64,000 nt of DNA from Acidisoma cellulosilyticum (GTDB lineage Bacteria > Pseudomonadota > Alphaproteobacteria > Acetobacterales > Acetobacteraceae). The DNA is taken from contig NZ_JAESVA010000014.1 in assembly GCF_020621385.1 (NCBI RefSeq), positions 1-64,000 of the forward strand. The letters are read 5' to 3'. Under the pieces are notes generated by a model, which did not search any database, had not been told where the DNA came from, and saw nothing but the letters and a program-made list of their open reading frames with translations. The position numbers and the translations under genes are program-made. Of this stretch, positions 43,968 to 54,213 are shown one piece after another. Position 1 is the first letter of the stretch. The number at the start of each line of letters is the position of its first letter.

Positions 43968-44856
43968 GCGGCGTCGGGACATCACAGATGGAGATGGCCG
44001 CAGGGAAACCAGTGCGTCAGGGCAATCGGGCGGTGCGTCGTTTCCTGCGCCATCGCCTGGCGATCATCGGCCTTTTGATTATACTGTTCCTCGTGCTGGC
44101 CTGTGCCATCGGGCCTTCTCTCTTGCCCTATAATCAATTGCATATCGATCTGCGGCATCGCTTTCAGGCGCCCTTCATGGGGCCGCATATCCTGGGCAGC
44201 GATCAACTCGGCCGCGATCTTCTGGCGCGGTTGTTGATGGCGGGGCGCATTTCCCTCACCGTCGGTTTCGTCGCCATGGTCCTCAGCACCGCCGTCGGCG
44301 TCATCATCGGTCTCGCCTCGGGCTTTTATGGCGGACGCATCGGTGGCGCGCTCATGCGCCTGGTCGATGCCGTGCTCTGTTTCCCCAGCATCTTCCTGCT
44401 GCTGACCTTGGCCGCGCTGACAACGCCCAGCCTGCTGACGATCACCGTCATCATCGCGCTCACGGCCTGGATGCAGGTCGCACGCATTGTCGACGGTCAG
44501 GTCCGTGCCTTGCGCGAGCGGGACTATATGATCGCGGCGGAGGCGCTCGGCGCCTCCGATTCCCGTCTGATGTTCCGCGAGCTTTTGCCGAATATCGTGG
44601 CGCCCATCGTCGTTTCCGCAACGCTCAACGTTGCCAATGCCATTCTGATGGAGGCCTATGTCAGCTATCTCGGCTATGGCATTCAGCCGCCCACGCCAAG
44701 CTGGGGCAATATGCTGAATAACGCGCAGGAATATCTGACGACAGCGCCTTGGCTGGCGCTGTTGCCCGGTGCCGTCATCACCCTTGCCGTCTCCAGCTTC
44801 AATTTCGTGGGCGACGGGCTGCGCGATGCGTTGGACCCGCATATGGATCTGCCGGG

Positions 44857-44860
<4 letters not shown>
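43964..44860 (+). CDS. Dipeptide/nickel-type ABC permease, DppC-like
   Basis: A 298-residue permease with a longer N-tail (MSGVGTSQMEMAAGKPVRQGNRAVRRFLRHRLAII). It has the HILGSDQLGRDLLARLLMAGRISLTVGF motif (about 78-104) and the EAA loop DYMIAAEALGASDSRLMFRELLPNI. The C-terminal ends FVGDGLRDALDPHM. ATGA overlap with DppB-like, and its TGA overlaps the TTG start of the next gene. Confidence 0.93.
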
Positions 44861-45854
<994 letters not shown>

Positions 45855-45858
<4 letters not shown>

Positions 45859-46865
45859 CCGTCACCGTGACAGCGCCCTTGCTCGATGTGCAGGACCTCG
45901 CCAAGCATTTCCCCGTCGGCAGTCCGCTGTCGGGCAAGCGCGGCATCGTGCGCGGGGTGGATGGCGTCTCTTTCACCATCGGGCGGGGGGAGGTGCTGGG
46001 TCTGGTCGGGGAATCGGGTTCGGGCAAAACCACCGTCGGGCGCACGGTGCTGCGTCTGCAGGACCCGACGGCCGGCGCCATCCGGTTTCGCGGGCAGGAC
46101 ATCACGCATCTGTCGCGCCGTGCCTTGCGACCTGTCCGCCAGCATATGCAGCTGGTCTTTCAGGACCCCTATGCCTCGCTCAATCCGCGCATGAGCGTGG
46201 AGAGCATTCTGTCTGCACCGCTCATCATCCACGGTGAAAAGATGGCGCGGGGGGAGCGTCGTGCGCGGGTGGAGGAAGCGCTCCAACTCGTCGGCCTGTT
46301 TCCGGCCGCTGCCGATCGCTATCCGCATGAATTCTCCGGCGGTCAGCGGCAACGCATCGGTATCGCACGCGCGCTGATGCTGCGGCCGGAATTGCTGGTC
46401 GCCGACGAAGCCGTCTCCGCGCTCGATGTTTCCGTGCAGGCGCAGGTCATCAACCTGCTGATGGATTTGCGGGAACAATTGCAGCTCTCGATGCTGTTTA
46501 TCGCGCATGATCTGGCGGTTGTCGGTGCCATATCGGATCGCGTCGCCGTCATGTATCTCGGCCGTATCGTGGAAGTGGCGCCGACGGCCGCCTTGTTCAC
46601 CGGGCCGCGCCATCCCTATACCGAAGCGCTGTTCTCGGCCGCACCGGATACGGACCCTGCGCGCCGCCCGCAGCGCATCGTGCTGAAGGGTGATCTGCCA
46701 AGTCCGCTCTCGCCGCCCTCGGGCTGCGCCTTCCGCATGCGCTGCCCCTATGCCGTCTCGGCCTGTGCTGACGATCAGCCGGCCCTGCGCGTCGCCGGAC
46801 CGGGCCATTTCAAGGCCTGCATCCGCGATGATCTGACCTTGTCTGCCCCGTTGAAAGTGCGATGA
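45855..46865 (+). CDS. Dipeptide/nickel-type ABC ATPase, DppF-like
   Basis: A 336-residue ATPase. Walker [24 protein letters not shown] (about 48-70), signature [15 protein letters not shown] (about 157-171) and Walker [24 protein letters not shown]. The last region contains the zinc/iron cysteine cluster [17 protein letters not shown]. Starts in an ATGA overlap with DppD-like and ends in the same way with the SDR gene. Confidence 0.93.
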
Positions 46866-47563
46866 CCATGCAGCCCAATTCTTCCCGCGTCGCGATGATG
46901 TCCGGCGCCAGTCGCGGCATCGGTGCCGCCATCTGCGATCGTCTCGCCGCGTCCGGTTGGCAGTTGTCGCTCGGCATGCGCCAGCCGGTCGCGACCGGTG
47001 ACGCGCTGGTCCATCCCTATGATATGGCGGCGGAAGGGGCGGAGATCGGCTGGGTTGACGCGACGGTCGCGCGGTTCGGCCGGATCGACGCTATCATTTG
47101 CAGTGCCGGTGTGCTGGTCGCGAAATCGGTTGTTGAGGCAACCGATGCCGAGATGGAGGAGATGCTGGCTGTCAATCTGCGCGCGCCGCAGCGCCTGGCG
47201 CGGGCCGCCTGGCCGCATTTGGCCGCAAGCGGGCAAGGGCGCGTCGTCATCATCTCCTCCCTCTCCGGCATCAGGGTCGCCTCCGCCGGTTCTGGTGCTT
47301 ATGCGGTCACCAAGCATGCGGTGACGGCGCTCGCCCATGGGCTGCGTCATGCCGGCTGGGATCAGGGCATTCGCGCGACCGCCATCTGCCCCGGCTATGT
47401 CGCGACCGATATGGGCAAGGCGGCGGCGACGGATCGTGTGGATGCGGCGCAGATGACACAGCCAGCCGATATCGCGCATTTGGTGGAAGTGGCACTCGAT
47501 CTTCCCAATACCGCGAGTGTCGCAGAAGTCGCGGTCAATTGGCAGCCTGAGGGGAGGCTGTAA
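46862..47563 (+). CDS. Short-chain dehydrogenase/reductase
   Basis: A 233-residue SDR oxidoreductase with the Rossmann start [21 protein letters not shown] (about 14-34). Core features are [49 protein letters not shown] (Ser about 138, Tyr and Lys of the YxxxK motif about 151-155) and CPGYVATDM. Its start overlaps the DppF-like stop, so it belongs to the importer unit, perhaps reducing or oxidising the product of the flavoproteins (inference). Confidence 0.9.
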   Translation: MTMQPNSSRVAMMSGASRGIGAAICDRLAASGWQLSLGMRQPVATGDALVHPYDMAAEGAEIGWVDATVARFGRIDAIICSAGVLVAKSVVEATDAEMEEMLAVNLRAPQRLARAAWPHLAASGQGRVVIISSLSGIRVASAGSGAYAVTKHAVTALAHGLRHAGWDQGIRATAICPGYVATDMGKAAATDRVDAAQMTQPADIAHLVEVALDLPNTASVAEVAVNWQPEGRL

Positions 47564-47564
47564 C

Positions 47565-48893
47565 ATGGGGCCGGTTGTCGAACCCGTCGATCCCGAGGCG
47601 CATTTCCCCACACAGGCGGATGTCGTCGTTATCGGCGGCGGCATCATCGGTGTTAGCGCCGCCCATGCGCTGGCCGAGCGCGGCATCAGCGTCGCCCTTT
47701 GCGAAAAGGGCCAAATCGCCGGTGAGCAATCCAGCCGCAACTGGGGTTGGGTGCGCAAGACCGGACGTGACCAGCGGGAAATGCCGCTGATCATGGAAAG
47801 TCTGCGCATATGGGAAGGGCTGGACAAGCGCATCGGCGCGGATACCGGCTTCAAGGCCGCCGGCATTCTCTATGTCGCGGAGACCGAGGCGGTCGAGAAC
47901 CATCACAGCGCATGGTTGCAGCGCGCCGAGCCCTATCAGATGGGCGTGCGGCAGATCACCCCGGATGAGATCGCCAAGCTGCTGCCCAATACCACCAAGC
48001 GCTTCCGTAGCGCGCTCTATTGCCCGACGGATGGCCGGGCGGAGCCGCAGAAGGCCGCACCGGCCATCGCCCGCGCCGCGCGCGTCATGGGCGCGTCGAT
48101 CCTCACGAATTGCGCCGTGCGCGGCATCGAACGGACGGCCGGTCGTGTCTCGGCTGTGGTGACCGAGCAAGGGCGGATCGCCTGCAATGCCGTCATTCTG
48201 GCCGGTGGCGCCTGGACGCGTCTGTTCTGCGGCAGTCTTGGCCTGACGCTGCCGCAGCTGAAAGTGCTGTCCAGCGTCATGCGCACCGCACCCCTGGACG
48301 GCGCGCCCGAACCCGCCGCCTGGACCAATGATTTCGCTTTTCGCCGTCGCCAGGATGGCGGCTATACCATTGCGGACGGCCATGGCACGCTGGTACCGAT
48401 CGTGCCGGATACCTTCCGTTTCGCGACCAAATTCCTGCCGGCGCTGAAGGCGGAATGGAAAGGGCTGCGTCTGCGCCTGGATGATCGCTTCATGACGGAA
48501 GCGCGAACGCCCAAAACCTGGGCCCTGGATGCGATATCACCCTTCGAGACAACCCGCGTGCTGGACCCGACGCCGGATGTCGCCAATCTCATGAAGGTCA
48601 AAGACCGCCTCATCCGCGCCTTTCCCGCCTTCGCCGGCATGAAGATCGAGCAGCATTGGGCCGGATTGATCGACGCGATGCCCGATGCGGTGCCGGTGAT
48701 CAGCACGGTCGATACAATGCCGGGCCTGGTCATCGCGACCGGCTTTTCCGGCCATGGCTTCGGCATCGGTCCGGCCGCCGGCCGTCTCGCGGCCGATCTT
48801 GCGACCGGCAGCCCGCCGATCGTGGATCCCACAGCTTTCCGCTTCTCCCGCTTCAGCGATGGGTCACCCATCATCGTCGAAGCCGGGCTCTGA
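47565..48893 (+). CDS. FAD-dependent oxidoreductase, DAO family, copy 2
   Basis: A 442-residue flavoprotein. FAD motif DVVVIGGGIIGVSAAHALAERG (about 20-41), NWGWVRKTGRDQREMPLIMES in the region after the flavin site, and C-terminal GLVIATGFSGHGFGIGPAAGRLAADLATG. It is about 60 residues longer than the copy at 41855 and differs in the substrate domain, so the two probably act on different positions or intermediates. Two bases after the SDR stop. Confidence 0.87.
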   Translation: MGPVVEPVDPEAHFPTQADVVVIGGGIIGVSAAHALAERGISVALCEKGQIAGEQSSRNWGWVRKTGRDQREMPLIMESLRIWEGLDKRIGADTGFKAAGILYVAETEAVENHHSAWLQRAEPYQMGVRQITPDEIAKLLPNTTKRFRSALYCPTDGRAEPQKAAPAIARAARVMGASILTNCAVRGIERTAGRVSAVVTEQGRIACNAVILAGGAWTRLFCGSLGLTLPQLKVLSSVMRTAPLDGAPEPAAWTNDFAFRRRQDGGYTIADGHGTLVPIVPDTFRFATKFLPALKAEWKGLRLRLDDRFMTEARTPKTWALDAISPFETTRVLDPTPDVANLMKVKDRLIRAFPAFAGMKIEQHWAGLIDAMPDAVPVISTVDTMPGLVIATGFSGHGFGIGPAAGRLAADLATGSPPIVDPTAFRFSRFSDGSPIIVEAGL

Positions 48894-48938
48894 CAGGACG
48901 CTTTCACAACACACCGACTAGCAGCCGAGGAACTTCGC

Positions 48939-50582
48939 ATGACCGACTTCTTCCTCTCACGCCGCAAGCTGATGGGGCTGGCCTTGGCGGCCGGCGCGGC
49001 CCCGCTTCTGCCCGCCAGCGCGTTTGCGGCGTCATCGCCGCCCGACAAGCGCAGTGGTCAGATCATCGCCGGCATCTCGCAGGAGCCGACGGTGTTCAAC
49101 CCCATTCTGCTCCATATCGAAGTGGATGAGGGGGTCTATATGAATCTCTTCAGCCCGCTTTGGTCGGTGGACCCCAAGGGCAGCTTCGTGCCGGAACTGG
49201 CGGCGGAAGTGCCGACGACCGAGAATGGCGGCGTTTCGGCCGATGGCTTGCATTGGCATCTGAAACTGCGCCCGGGCGTCACCTGGCATGACGGCACGCC
49301 CTTCACCGCCGATGACGTCAAGTTCACACTGGATCTGATCAACACGCCGGGCTTCCCGGCCTTCAGCAAGGCCGGGCATGAATTGGTGCGCAATATCACC
49401 ATCCTCAGCCCGACCGAAATCAAGTGGGATATGGTGAAGGCCTTCTCACCCTATATGTCGATTTTGTCTTGGACCTTTCTGGTGCCGAAGCACAAGCTGG
49501 AAGGCATCGCGGACTATCGCACGGCACCCTTCAACAACGCGCCCATCGGCACTGGCCCGTTCAAGTGGGAGAGCCGCGTGCCCGGTGACCACATCACGCT
49601 CGCTGCCTATGACAAGTTCTACGGCAAAGGTCCTTACGTCGATAAGCTGGTCTTCAAATACGTGCCGGATCTGACCGTGCTCTATACGCAGTTCCGCACC
49701 GGCGATATCGACTATATCGGCCTTCAGGGCATTTCGGATGATCACTATGCCGAGGCGGTGAAGCTGCCCGGTCGCATCGTCTCCTCCGCGCCGGAGGCCT
49801 TTATCGAAACCTTCGATTTCGACCTCTCCCACCCGATCTTTGCCGAGCTTCCCGTGCGTCAGGCGATCTATGCCGCCATCGACAAGGACAGCATCATCAC
49901 TGATCTATACTATGGTTTGCCGAAACCAACGGAATCCTATCTGCCGACCGAATCCTGGGCCTTCAATCCGGATTTGCCGAAACATAGCTATGATGAGGCA
50001 GCGGCGAAGAAGCTGTTGGATGATGCCGGCTGGAAGCCGGGCGCGGGGGGCATTCGCGAAAAGAACGGTCTGCGTCTCAGCTTCACCAATTCCACCACCG
50101 CCGGCAATCATCTGCGCGAGCAGGTGCAGCAGCTGATTCAACAGACGCTGCAGGATATCGGCGTCGAGATGAAAATCAACAATCTGCCGCCGGCCGTCAT
50201 GTGGGGCGATTTCTGGATGCAGTCGAAATTCGAAACCGCTATTGCCGGGCTCGATTTCATGACCGGCCCTGATCCTTCGGCGCCCGATTATTTCGACAGC
50301 CATTCCTCCCCGGCCAAGGGTGGCTCGGGTCAGAATACTTTCGAATACAGCAACCCGGCGGTTGATAAGCTTCTGGATGAAGGGGCGGCGATCCAGGATC
50401 AGGACAAGCGCAAGCCCATCTATCAGCAGATCCAGGCAATCCTGCGCAACGATCTGCCGTTTCTGCCGATCTTCCAGTATTCCATGCTGGAAGGCACCAA
50501 ATCCAATCTCGTCGGCTATGCGCCGAATGTGAATGTCCGGTCCAACTGCTGGAACATTCGCGATTGGTACTGGGCGAGCTGA
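48939..50582 (+). CDS. Peptide-type ABC solute-binding protein (SBP family 5)
   Basis: A 547-residue periplasmic binding protein for the importer encoded upstream. The signal peptide MTDFFLSRRKLMGLALAAGAAPLLPASAFA carries a Tat-type SRRKLM motif. The mature domain has QEPTVFNPILLHIEVDEGVYMNLFSPLW and the family-5 motif LHWHLKLRPGVTWHDGTPFTADDVKFTLD (about 108-136). Ligand loops VNVRSNCWNIRDWYW are C-terminal. Export through Tat would suit a cofactor- or metal-bound ligand (inference). Last gene before the terminator at 50591. Confidence 0.92.
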   Translation: MTDFFLSRRKLMGLALAAGAAPLLPASAFAASSPPDKRSGQIIAGISQEPTVFNPILLHIEVDEGVYMNLFSPLWSVDPKGSFVPELAAEVPTTENGGVSADGLHWHLKLRPGVTWHDGTPFTADDVKFTLDLINTPGFPAFSKAGHELVRNITILSPTEIKWDMVKAFSPYMSILSWTFLVPKHKLEGIADYRTAPFNNAPIGTGPFKWESRVPGDHITLAAYDKFYGKGPYVDKLVFKYVPDLTVLYTQFRTGDIDYIGLQGISDDHYAEAVKLPGRIVSSAPEAFIETFDFDLSHPIFAELPVRQAIYAAIDKDSIITDLYYGLPKPTESYLPTESWAFNPDLPKHSYDEAAAKKLLDDAGWKPGAGGIREKNGLRLSFTNSTTAGNHLREQVQQLIQQTLQDIGVEMKINNLPPAVMWGDFWMQSKFETAIAGLDFMTGPDPSAPDYFDSHSSPAKGGSGQNTFEYSNPAVDKLLDEGAAIQDQDKRKPIYQQIQAILRNDLPFLPIFQYSMLEGTKSNLVGYAPNVNVRSNCWNIRDWYWAS

Positions 50583-50590
50583 ACCCGGCG

Positions 50591-50620
50591 CGGCTGGGGC
50601 GCAGTGCCGCGCCCCGGCCG
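50591..50620. terminator. Bidirectional terminator-like hairpin
   Basis: CGGCTGGGGCGC and GCGCCCCGGCCG pair through 12 positions (one G-T) around AGTGCC. It sits between the binding-protein stop (50582) and the convergent sigma-54 activator stop (50650). Confidence 0.65.
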
Positions 50621-50649
50621 CGTGATCCTGTCAGCTTTGACCAGACGCG

Positions 50650-52485
50650 TCAGCCGTCGCCGCGCCGCAGGGCGCGGTAGATAGTATTGCGCGACACGCC
50701 CAGGCGCCGCGCCGTGGCGCTCAGATTACCGCCCACTTCCCGATGCACGGCCGCGATACGCGCAGCCGTCTGGCCGCGCAGATTGCTGGCAGCACTCGTC
50801 GACGGGCCAAGCGCATGCGCGATCAGCGCGTCGTCGATCTGGTCGGGGGGATCGATCAAGGTCAATCGGGTCAGCAGGTTGCGGAGTTCGCGGATATTGC
50901 CGGGCCAGGCGTGACGCGCCAACCGCGTGAGGGCGCTCGGCTCGATCTCGGTCGTCCGGCCGAGCGACGCCAGAATATGGCGCGCAATCTCCGCGAAATC
51001 CGTCCGCGACCGCAGCGGCGGCAGATGGGCCTCGATCGTATCCAGCCGATAATACAGGTCGGCGCGGAAGCGCCCCTGGGCCACCTGCTCGGTCAGATCG
51101 ACATGGGTGGCGGCGACGAGCAGGACATCCACCTGGCGGCCGCCATGGCCGCCGACAGGGCGCACCGTCCAGTCGTCCAGCAGCCGCAGCAGCACGGCCT
51201 GCAGACCCACCGGCATGTCTCCGATCTCATCCAGGAACAAGGTGCCGCCATGGGCTTGCGTCACCAGCCCCGCAGCGCCACCGCGCCGGGCACCGGTGAA
51301 GGCGCCTTCGGCATGGCCGAACAGTTCGGCCTCCACCAGAGTTTCGGGCAGGGCCGCGCAATTGACGGGGACGAAGGCACCGCGCCGTCCGCTCGCCGCA
51401 TGGGCGTGGCGGGCCAGCTGCTCCTTCCCCGTGCCGGTCTCGCCACTGATCAGAATGGGCAGGCCGCGGATGGCGGCCGCCTCGACCTGATGCATGGCGG
51501 TGATCACGGCAGGGTCGGCGGCGATGAAGCCCGGCTTGGTGGCGGGCGCGGCCTTGTGGGAGAGGGTCTTCGGCTGCGGCGAGAGATGTTCCAGATGGGC
51601 CAGAAAAACGCTGCCGACGCGGTCCTGCAGCCGGCTTTGCGGCGTCAGCCGTCCGGCATCGATGAAGGCGCCGAAGGGCAGGCGAAACACCTCGTCGAAG
51701 CGTCGACCGGCGCTGGCCGGCAGGCCCTGCAGAAACAGCCGCGCGCGCGGCGTGACGCTCAGAATGGTGCCGGAGGGATCGAAAGCCATAAGACCGGCGC
51801 TGAGCGTATGGAGATATTCCGCGCGATTGTGGAAGGCCATGACGATGGCGTCCCGATATTTGTCGCGGAACAATCCGTTCTCGATCTGGGTTGCGGCCAT
51901 GGAGACCAAAGCGCGGGTATGCTGCTGCCGCGACCGGCAATCCGAGGACGCGTCCAGCACGCCGGCGAGAGCGCCGTCGGGCGCGAAGACGGGCGCGGCC
52001 GTGCAGGTCAATTGATCGTAGCGGTTAAAAAAGTGCTCGCCGCCATGGATCGTCAAAGCCCGCCTGGTGGCAGCGACACTGCCGAGCGCATTGGTGCCGC
52101 AGTCTTCCTCGGACCAAAGGCAGCCCGGCTGAATGCGGGTGGCATGGGCGGTCGCGCCGAAACTGCTATCGGCAATGGTGTCGAGCAGCAAACCATCACC
52201 GCGCGCGAAGGCGATCATGAAATTGCTGCCGGCAATTTGATGATACAGGTTTTCCATTTCGGCCAGCACCAAGGGCCGCATGGCACCGGTCTCGTCCCTT
52301 GCATGTCGCAGCGCATCAACCGCCACATGCGTGAGCGGTGGCGGCTTTTCAGGATCTAATCCGTAGTCCAGGCAGCGAGACCAGCTCGCGGAAATGTCCG
52401 GCGCCAGCAAATCCGTGGGGATGGCGTGACGCCGTTCCAGCACCGCGCGGGCACGGATCAGACGATCTTCCGTTGAGATCAGCAT
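50650..52485 (-). CDS. Sigma-54-dependent AcoR-type activator, copy 1
   Basis: A 611-residue enhancer-binding protein. The N-terminal GAF-like sensory domain (about 60-200) includes LWSEEDCGTNALGSVAATRRALTIHGGEHFFNRYDQLTCTAAPV. A PAS-like region follows (about 225-300). The AAA+ domain has Walker A GETGTGKE (348-355), sigma-54-contacting GAFTGA (394-399) and Walker B GGTLFLDEIGDM. A Fis-type helix-turn-helix is at the C-terminus (IAAVHREVGGNLSATARRLGVSRNTIYRAL). It is divergent from the monooxygenase cluster and most likely activates its -24/-12 promoters, by analogy to MimR/PrmR regulators. Confidence 0.93.
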   Translation of the reverse strand: MLISTEDRLIRARAVLERRHAIPTDLLAPDISASWSRCLDYGLDPEKPPPLTHVAVDALRHARDETGAMRPLVLAEMENLYHQIAGSNFMIAFARGDGLLLDTIADSSFGATAHATRIQPGCLWSEEDCGTNALGSVAATRRALTIHGGEHFFNRYDQLTCTAAPVFAPDGALAGVLDASSDCRSRQQHTRALVSMAATQIENGLFRDKYRDAIVMAFHNRAEYLHTLSAGLMAFDPSGTILSVTPRARLFLQGLPASAGRRFDEVFRLPFGAFIDAGRLTPQSRLQDRVGSVFLAHLEHLSPQPKTLSHKAAPATKPGFIAADPAVITAMHQVEAAAIRGLPILISGETGTGKEQLARHAHAASGRRGAFVPVNCAALPETLVEAELFGHAEGAFTGARRGGAAGLVTQAHGGTLFLDEIGDMPVGLQAVLLRLLDDWTVRPVGGHGGRQVDVLLVAATHVDLTEQVAQGRFRADLYYRLDTIEAHLPPLRSRTDFAEIARHILASLGRTTEIEPSALTRLARHAWPGNIRELRNLLTRLTLIDPPDQIDDALIAHALGPSTSAASNLRGQTAARIAAVHREVGGNLSATARRLGVSRNTIYRALRRGDG

Positions 52486-52553
52486 CGCTTCCTATCCGCC
52501 TGCTTTGCGAGGCATTATGCGAAGACTACCAAAGCCCCGGCGCAAACGGCAAC

Positions 52554-52570
52554 TGTTCCAAAACGGAACG
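52554..52570. promoter_or_regulatory. Activator-binding palindrome, site A
   Basis: TGTTCC-AAAAC-GGAACG is an inverted repeat with perfect GTTCC/GGAAC arms, 87 bases upstream of the -24 element at 52657. Together with the second site it forms a likely upstream activating sequence for an AcoR-type activator. Confidence 0.6.
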
Positions 52571-52585
52571 CTTTCTTGTGTGATC

Positions 52586-52601
52586 TGTTCCGCCCGGAAC
52601 A
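52586..52601. promoter_or_regulatory. Activator-binding palindrome, site B
   Basis: TGTTCC-GCCC-GGAACA is a perfect inverted repeat, 55 bases upstream of the -24 element. The centre-to-centre distance from site A is about 31 bases (three helical turns), as expected for cooperative oligomer binding. Confidence 0.65.
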
Positions 52602-52656
52602 ATGTTTTTTGAAACAAGACGCCGCCAAGTCCTTGTTATGATGACATAGCCGAGAA

Positions 52657-52672
52657 TGGCACGGCCTATGCA
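52657..52672 (+). promoter_or_regulatory. Sigma-54 (-24/-12) promoter of the alcohol dehydrogenase gene
   Basis: TGGCACGGCCTATGCA contains the invariant GG and GC dinucleotides 10 bases apart, matching TGGCAC-N5-TTGCA except one base. It lies 57 bases before the dehydrogenase start. Confidence 0.8.
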
Positions 52673-52728
52673 CTAAAGACTCCTCCTAAGACCCGTCATC
52701 ACGAAACGGGCGAGAGGAGAAAACCGCC

Positions 52729-53772
52729 ATGAAGGCAGCCGTTCTGCATCGCTATGATGAGACGCTCTCATCGGATACATTTGTGCAATACGAGGATGTT
52801 CCTGATCCCAAGATCGAAAAACCGACCGACGTCATCCTGCGTGTCGGCGGTGCCGGCGTTTGCCGCACGGATCTGCATATTGTCGAGGGCATCTGGCGCA
52901 GTAAGGTGGATGTCCAGCTGCCCTATATTATGGGCCATGAGAATGCCGGCTGGATCGAGGAAATGGGGCCTGCCGTCGAGGGTTTTGCGGTCGGCGATGC
53001 CGTGATCTGCCATCCGCTGGTCACCAGCGGCCATTGCCTCGCTTGCCGCCGGGGCGATGACATGCACGCGACGGACAGCCAGTTTCCCGGCGTCAATACC
53101 AATGGCGGCTATGCCGATTATCTGCGCACCGGACAGCGCTCACTCATCAAACTTCCGAAAGGTTTAGCGCCGAAGGATGTCGCGCCCTATACGGATGCCG
53201 GGCTGACGGCCTATCGCGCCGCCAAGAAAGCCTCGCGTCATCTACTCCCCGGCCAGTTCGTCGTCGTCATCGGTGCCGGCGGTCTTGGCCATATCGGCAT
53301 TCAGGTTCTGGCCGCCCTTTGCGCGGCCGAGATCATCGCGGTTGACCGGTCCGATACCGGCCTCGCCCTCGCGAAGGATTGCGGTGCGCATCATCAGATC
53401 CGCGCGGACGGCGAGGAGGTCGAGAATATCCTGGCGTTGACGGGCGGCCGCGGCGCGGAAGCGGTGATCGATTTCGTGGGTGAAGGCGATGCCGTCGCCA
53501 AGGGTCTCGCCATGACAGCCAATGCCGGCTTCTATTATATCGTCGGTTACGGCGGGCGCATCGAAATGCCGACGCTCGACATGATCACCTCCGAAAAGAC
53601 GATCGTCGGCAATCTCGTCGGCACCTACCCGGAACTCGTGGAATTGATGGCGCTGGCCGATCGCGGGCTCGTGCATCTCTCGACGCGGGAATATCGGCTG
53701 AAGGACGCCAATCAGGCGCTGCAGGATCTGCATCACGGCCGCATTCGTGGCCGCGCGGTGCTCATTCCGTGA
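52729..53772 (+). CDS. Zinc-dependent NAD(P) alcohol dehydrogenase
   Basis: A 347-residue medium-chain dehydrogenase, probably oxidising the secondary or primary alcohol made by the adjacent monooxygenase. The catalytic zinc ligands are Cys45 (GAGVCRTDLH) and His70-Glu71 (IMGHENAG). The NAD-binding motif is VVIGAGGLGHIGIQVL. The structural-zinc lobe is unusual: of the four cysteines only Cys103 and Cys106 remain (SGHCLACRRG; Ser100 and Ala114 stand at the other two positions). GAG-rich ribosome site AGAGGAG precedes ATG 52729. It is first in the cluster, with its own sigma-54 promoter. Confidence 0.92.
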   Translation: MKAAVLHRYDETLSSDTFVQYEDVPDPKIEKPTDVILRVGGAGVCRTDLHIVEGIWRSKVDVQLPYIMGHENAGWIEEMGPAVEGFAVGDAVICHPLVTSGHCLACRRGDDMHATDSQFPGVNTNGGYADYLRTGQRSLIKLPKGLAPKDVAPYTDAGLTAYRAAKKASRHLLPGQFVVVIGAGGLGHIGIQVLAALCAAEIIAVDRSDTGLALAKDCGAHHQIRADGEEVENILALTGGRGAEAVIDFVGEGDAVAKGLAMTANAGFYYIVGYGGRIEMPTLDMITSEKTIVGNLVGTYPELVELMALADRGLVHLSTREYRLKDANQALQDLHHGRIRGRAVLIP

Positions 53773-53792
53773 CGCAAGCGGGAGGCACAGCG

Positions 53793-53969
53793 ATGACCGA
53801 GGAAGAACGGTCCAAGGACGAGTTTTTCAAACGCCTCGGCCTATTGGCGCAGGAGATGATCGACGCGCATGGCCAGGATTTCACGATGGGCACCTTGATT
53901 CTGGCCGCGCGGTTCATCGCCGACGGTAAGCCGATCGGGCGGCCCGGCGGCCCAGATCAAACGACCTGA
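53793..53969 (+). CDS. Small acidic protein of the monooxygenase cluster
   Basis: A 58-residue protein, MTEEERSKDEFFKRLGLLAQEMIDAHGQDFT, then MGTLILAARFIADGKPIGR. It is probably helical, with no signal peptide or metal motif. The ATG at 53793 has GGGAGG 7 bases upstream; a GTG at 53769 that overlaps the dehydrogenase stop would add 8 residues. I do not recognise it; a role as a small accessory or assembly protein is only a guess from position. Confidence 0.65.
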   Translation: MTEEERSKDEFFKRLGLLAQEMIDAHGQDFTMGTLILAARFIADGKPIGRPGGPDQTT

Positions 53970-53970
53970 T

Positions 53971-54018
53971 TGTCCCAAATTGATACAGTAAAAATACGAC
54001 CTGTTTCAGAATAAGACA
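53971..54018. promoter_or_regulatory. Degenerate activator sites ahead of prmA
   Basis: TGTCCCAAATTGATACA (53971-53987) and TGTTTCAGAATAAGACA (54002-54018) resemble the TGTTCC-N5-GGAACA palindromes at 52554 and 52586 with two or more mismatches each. They lie 75-120 bases upstream of the prmA -24 element, so they may be weaker sites for the same activator. Confidence 0.4.
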
Positions 54019-54091
54019 TGCTGCGGCGCAGTAAATATTATCAATCATCAAATACTTGCGTAAATCCTGGCGAAGCGCGATAGTCCTTATC

Positions 54092-54107
54092 TGGCATAAC
54101 ACTTGCT
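54092..54107 (+). promoter_or_regulatory. Sigma-54 (-24/-12) promoter of prmA
   Basis: TGGCATAACACTTGCT has the invariant GG (54093-54094) and GC (54105-54106) with the required 10-base spacing and a full TTGC. It lies 107 bases before the prmA start. Confidence 0.85.
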
Positions 54108-54213
54108 ATCTTATAAAGGTGGTGTCGGCTGTAGCGATGATCTCGCACTCGCATCGGCCGCGTTGCCGCAAAAACGGATCAGACGATCAAACAAGATCCA
54201 AGGAGATGTTCAG

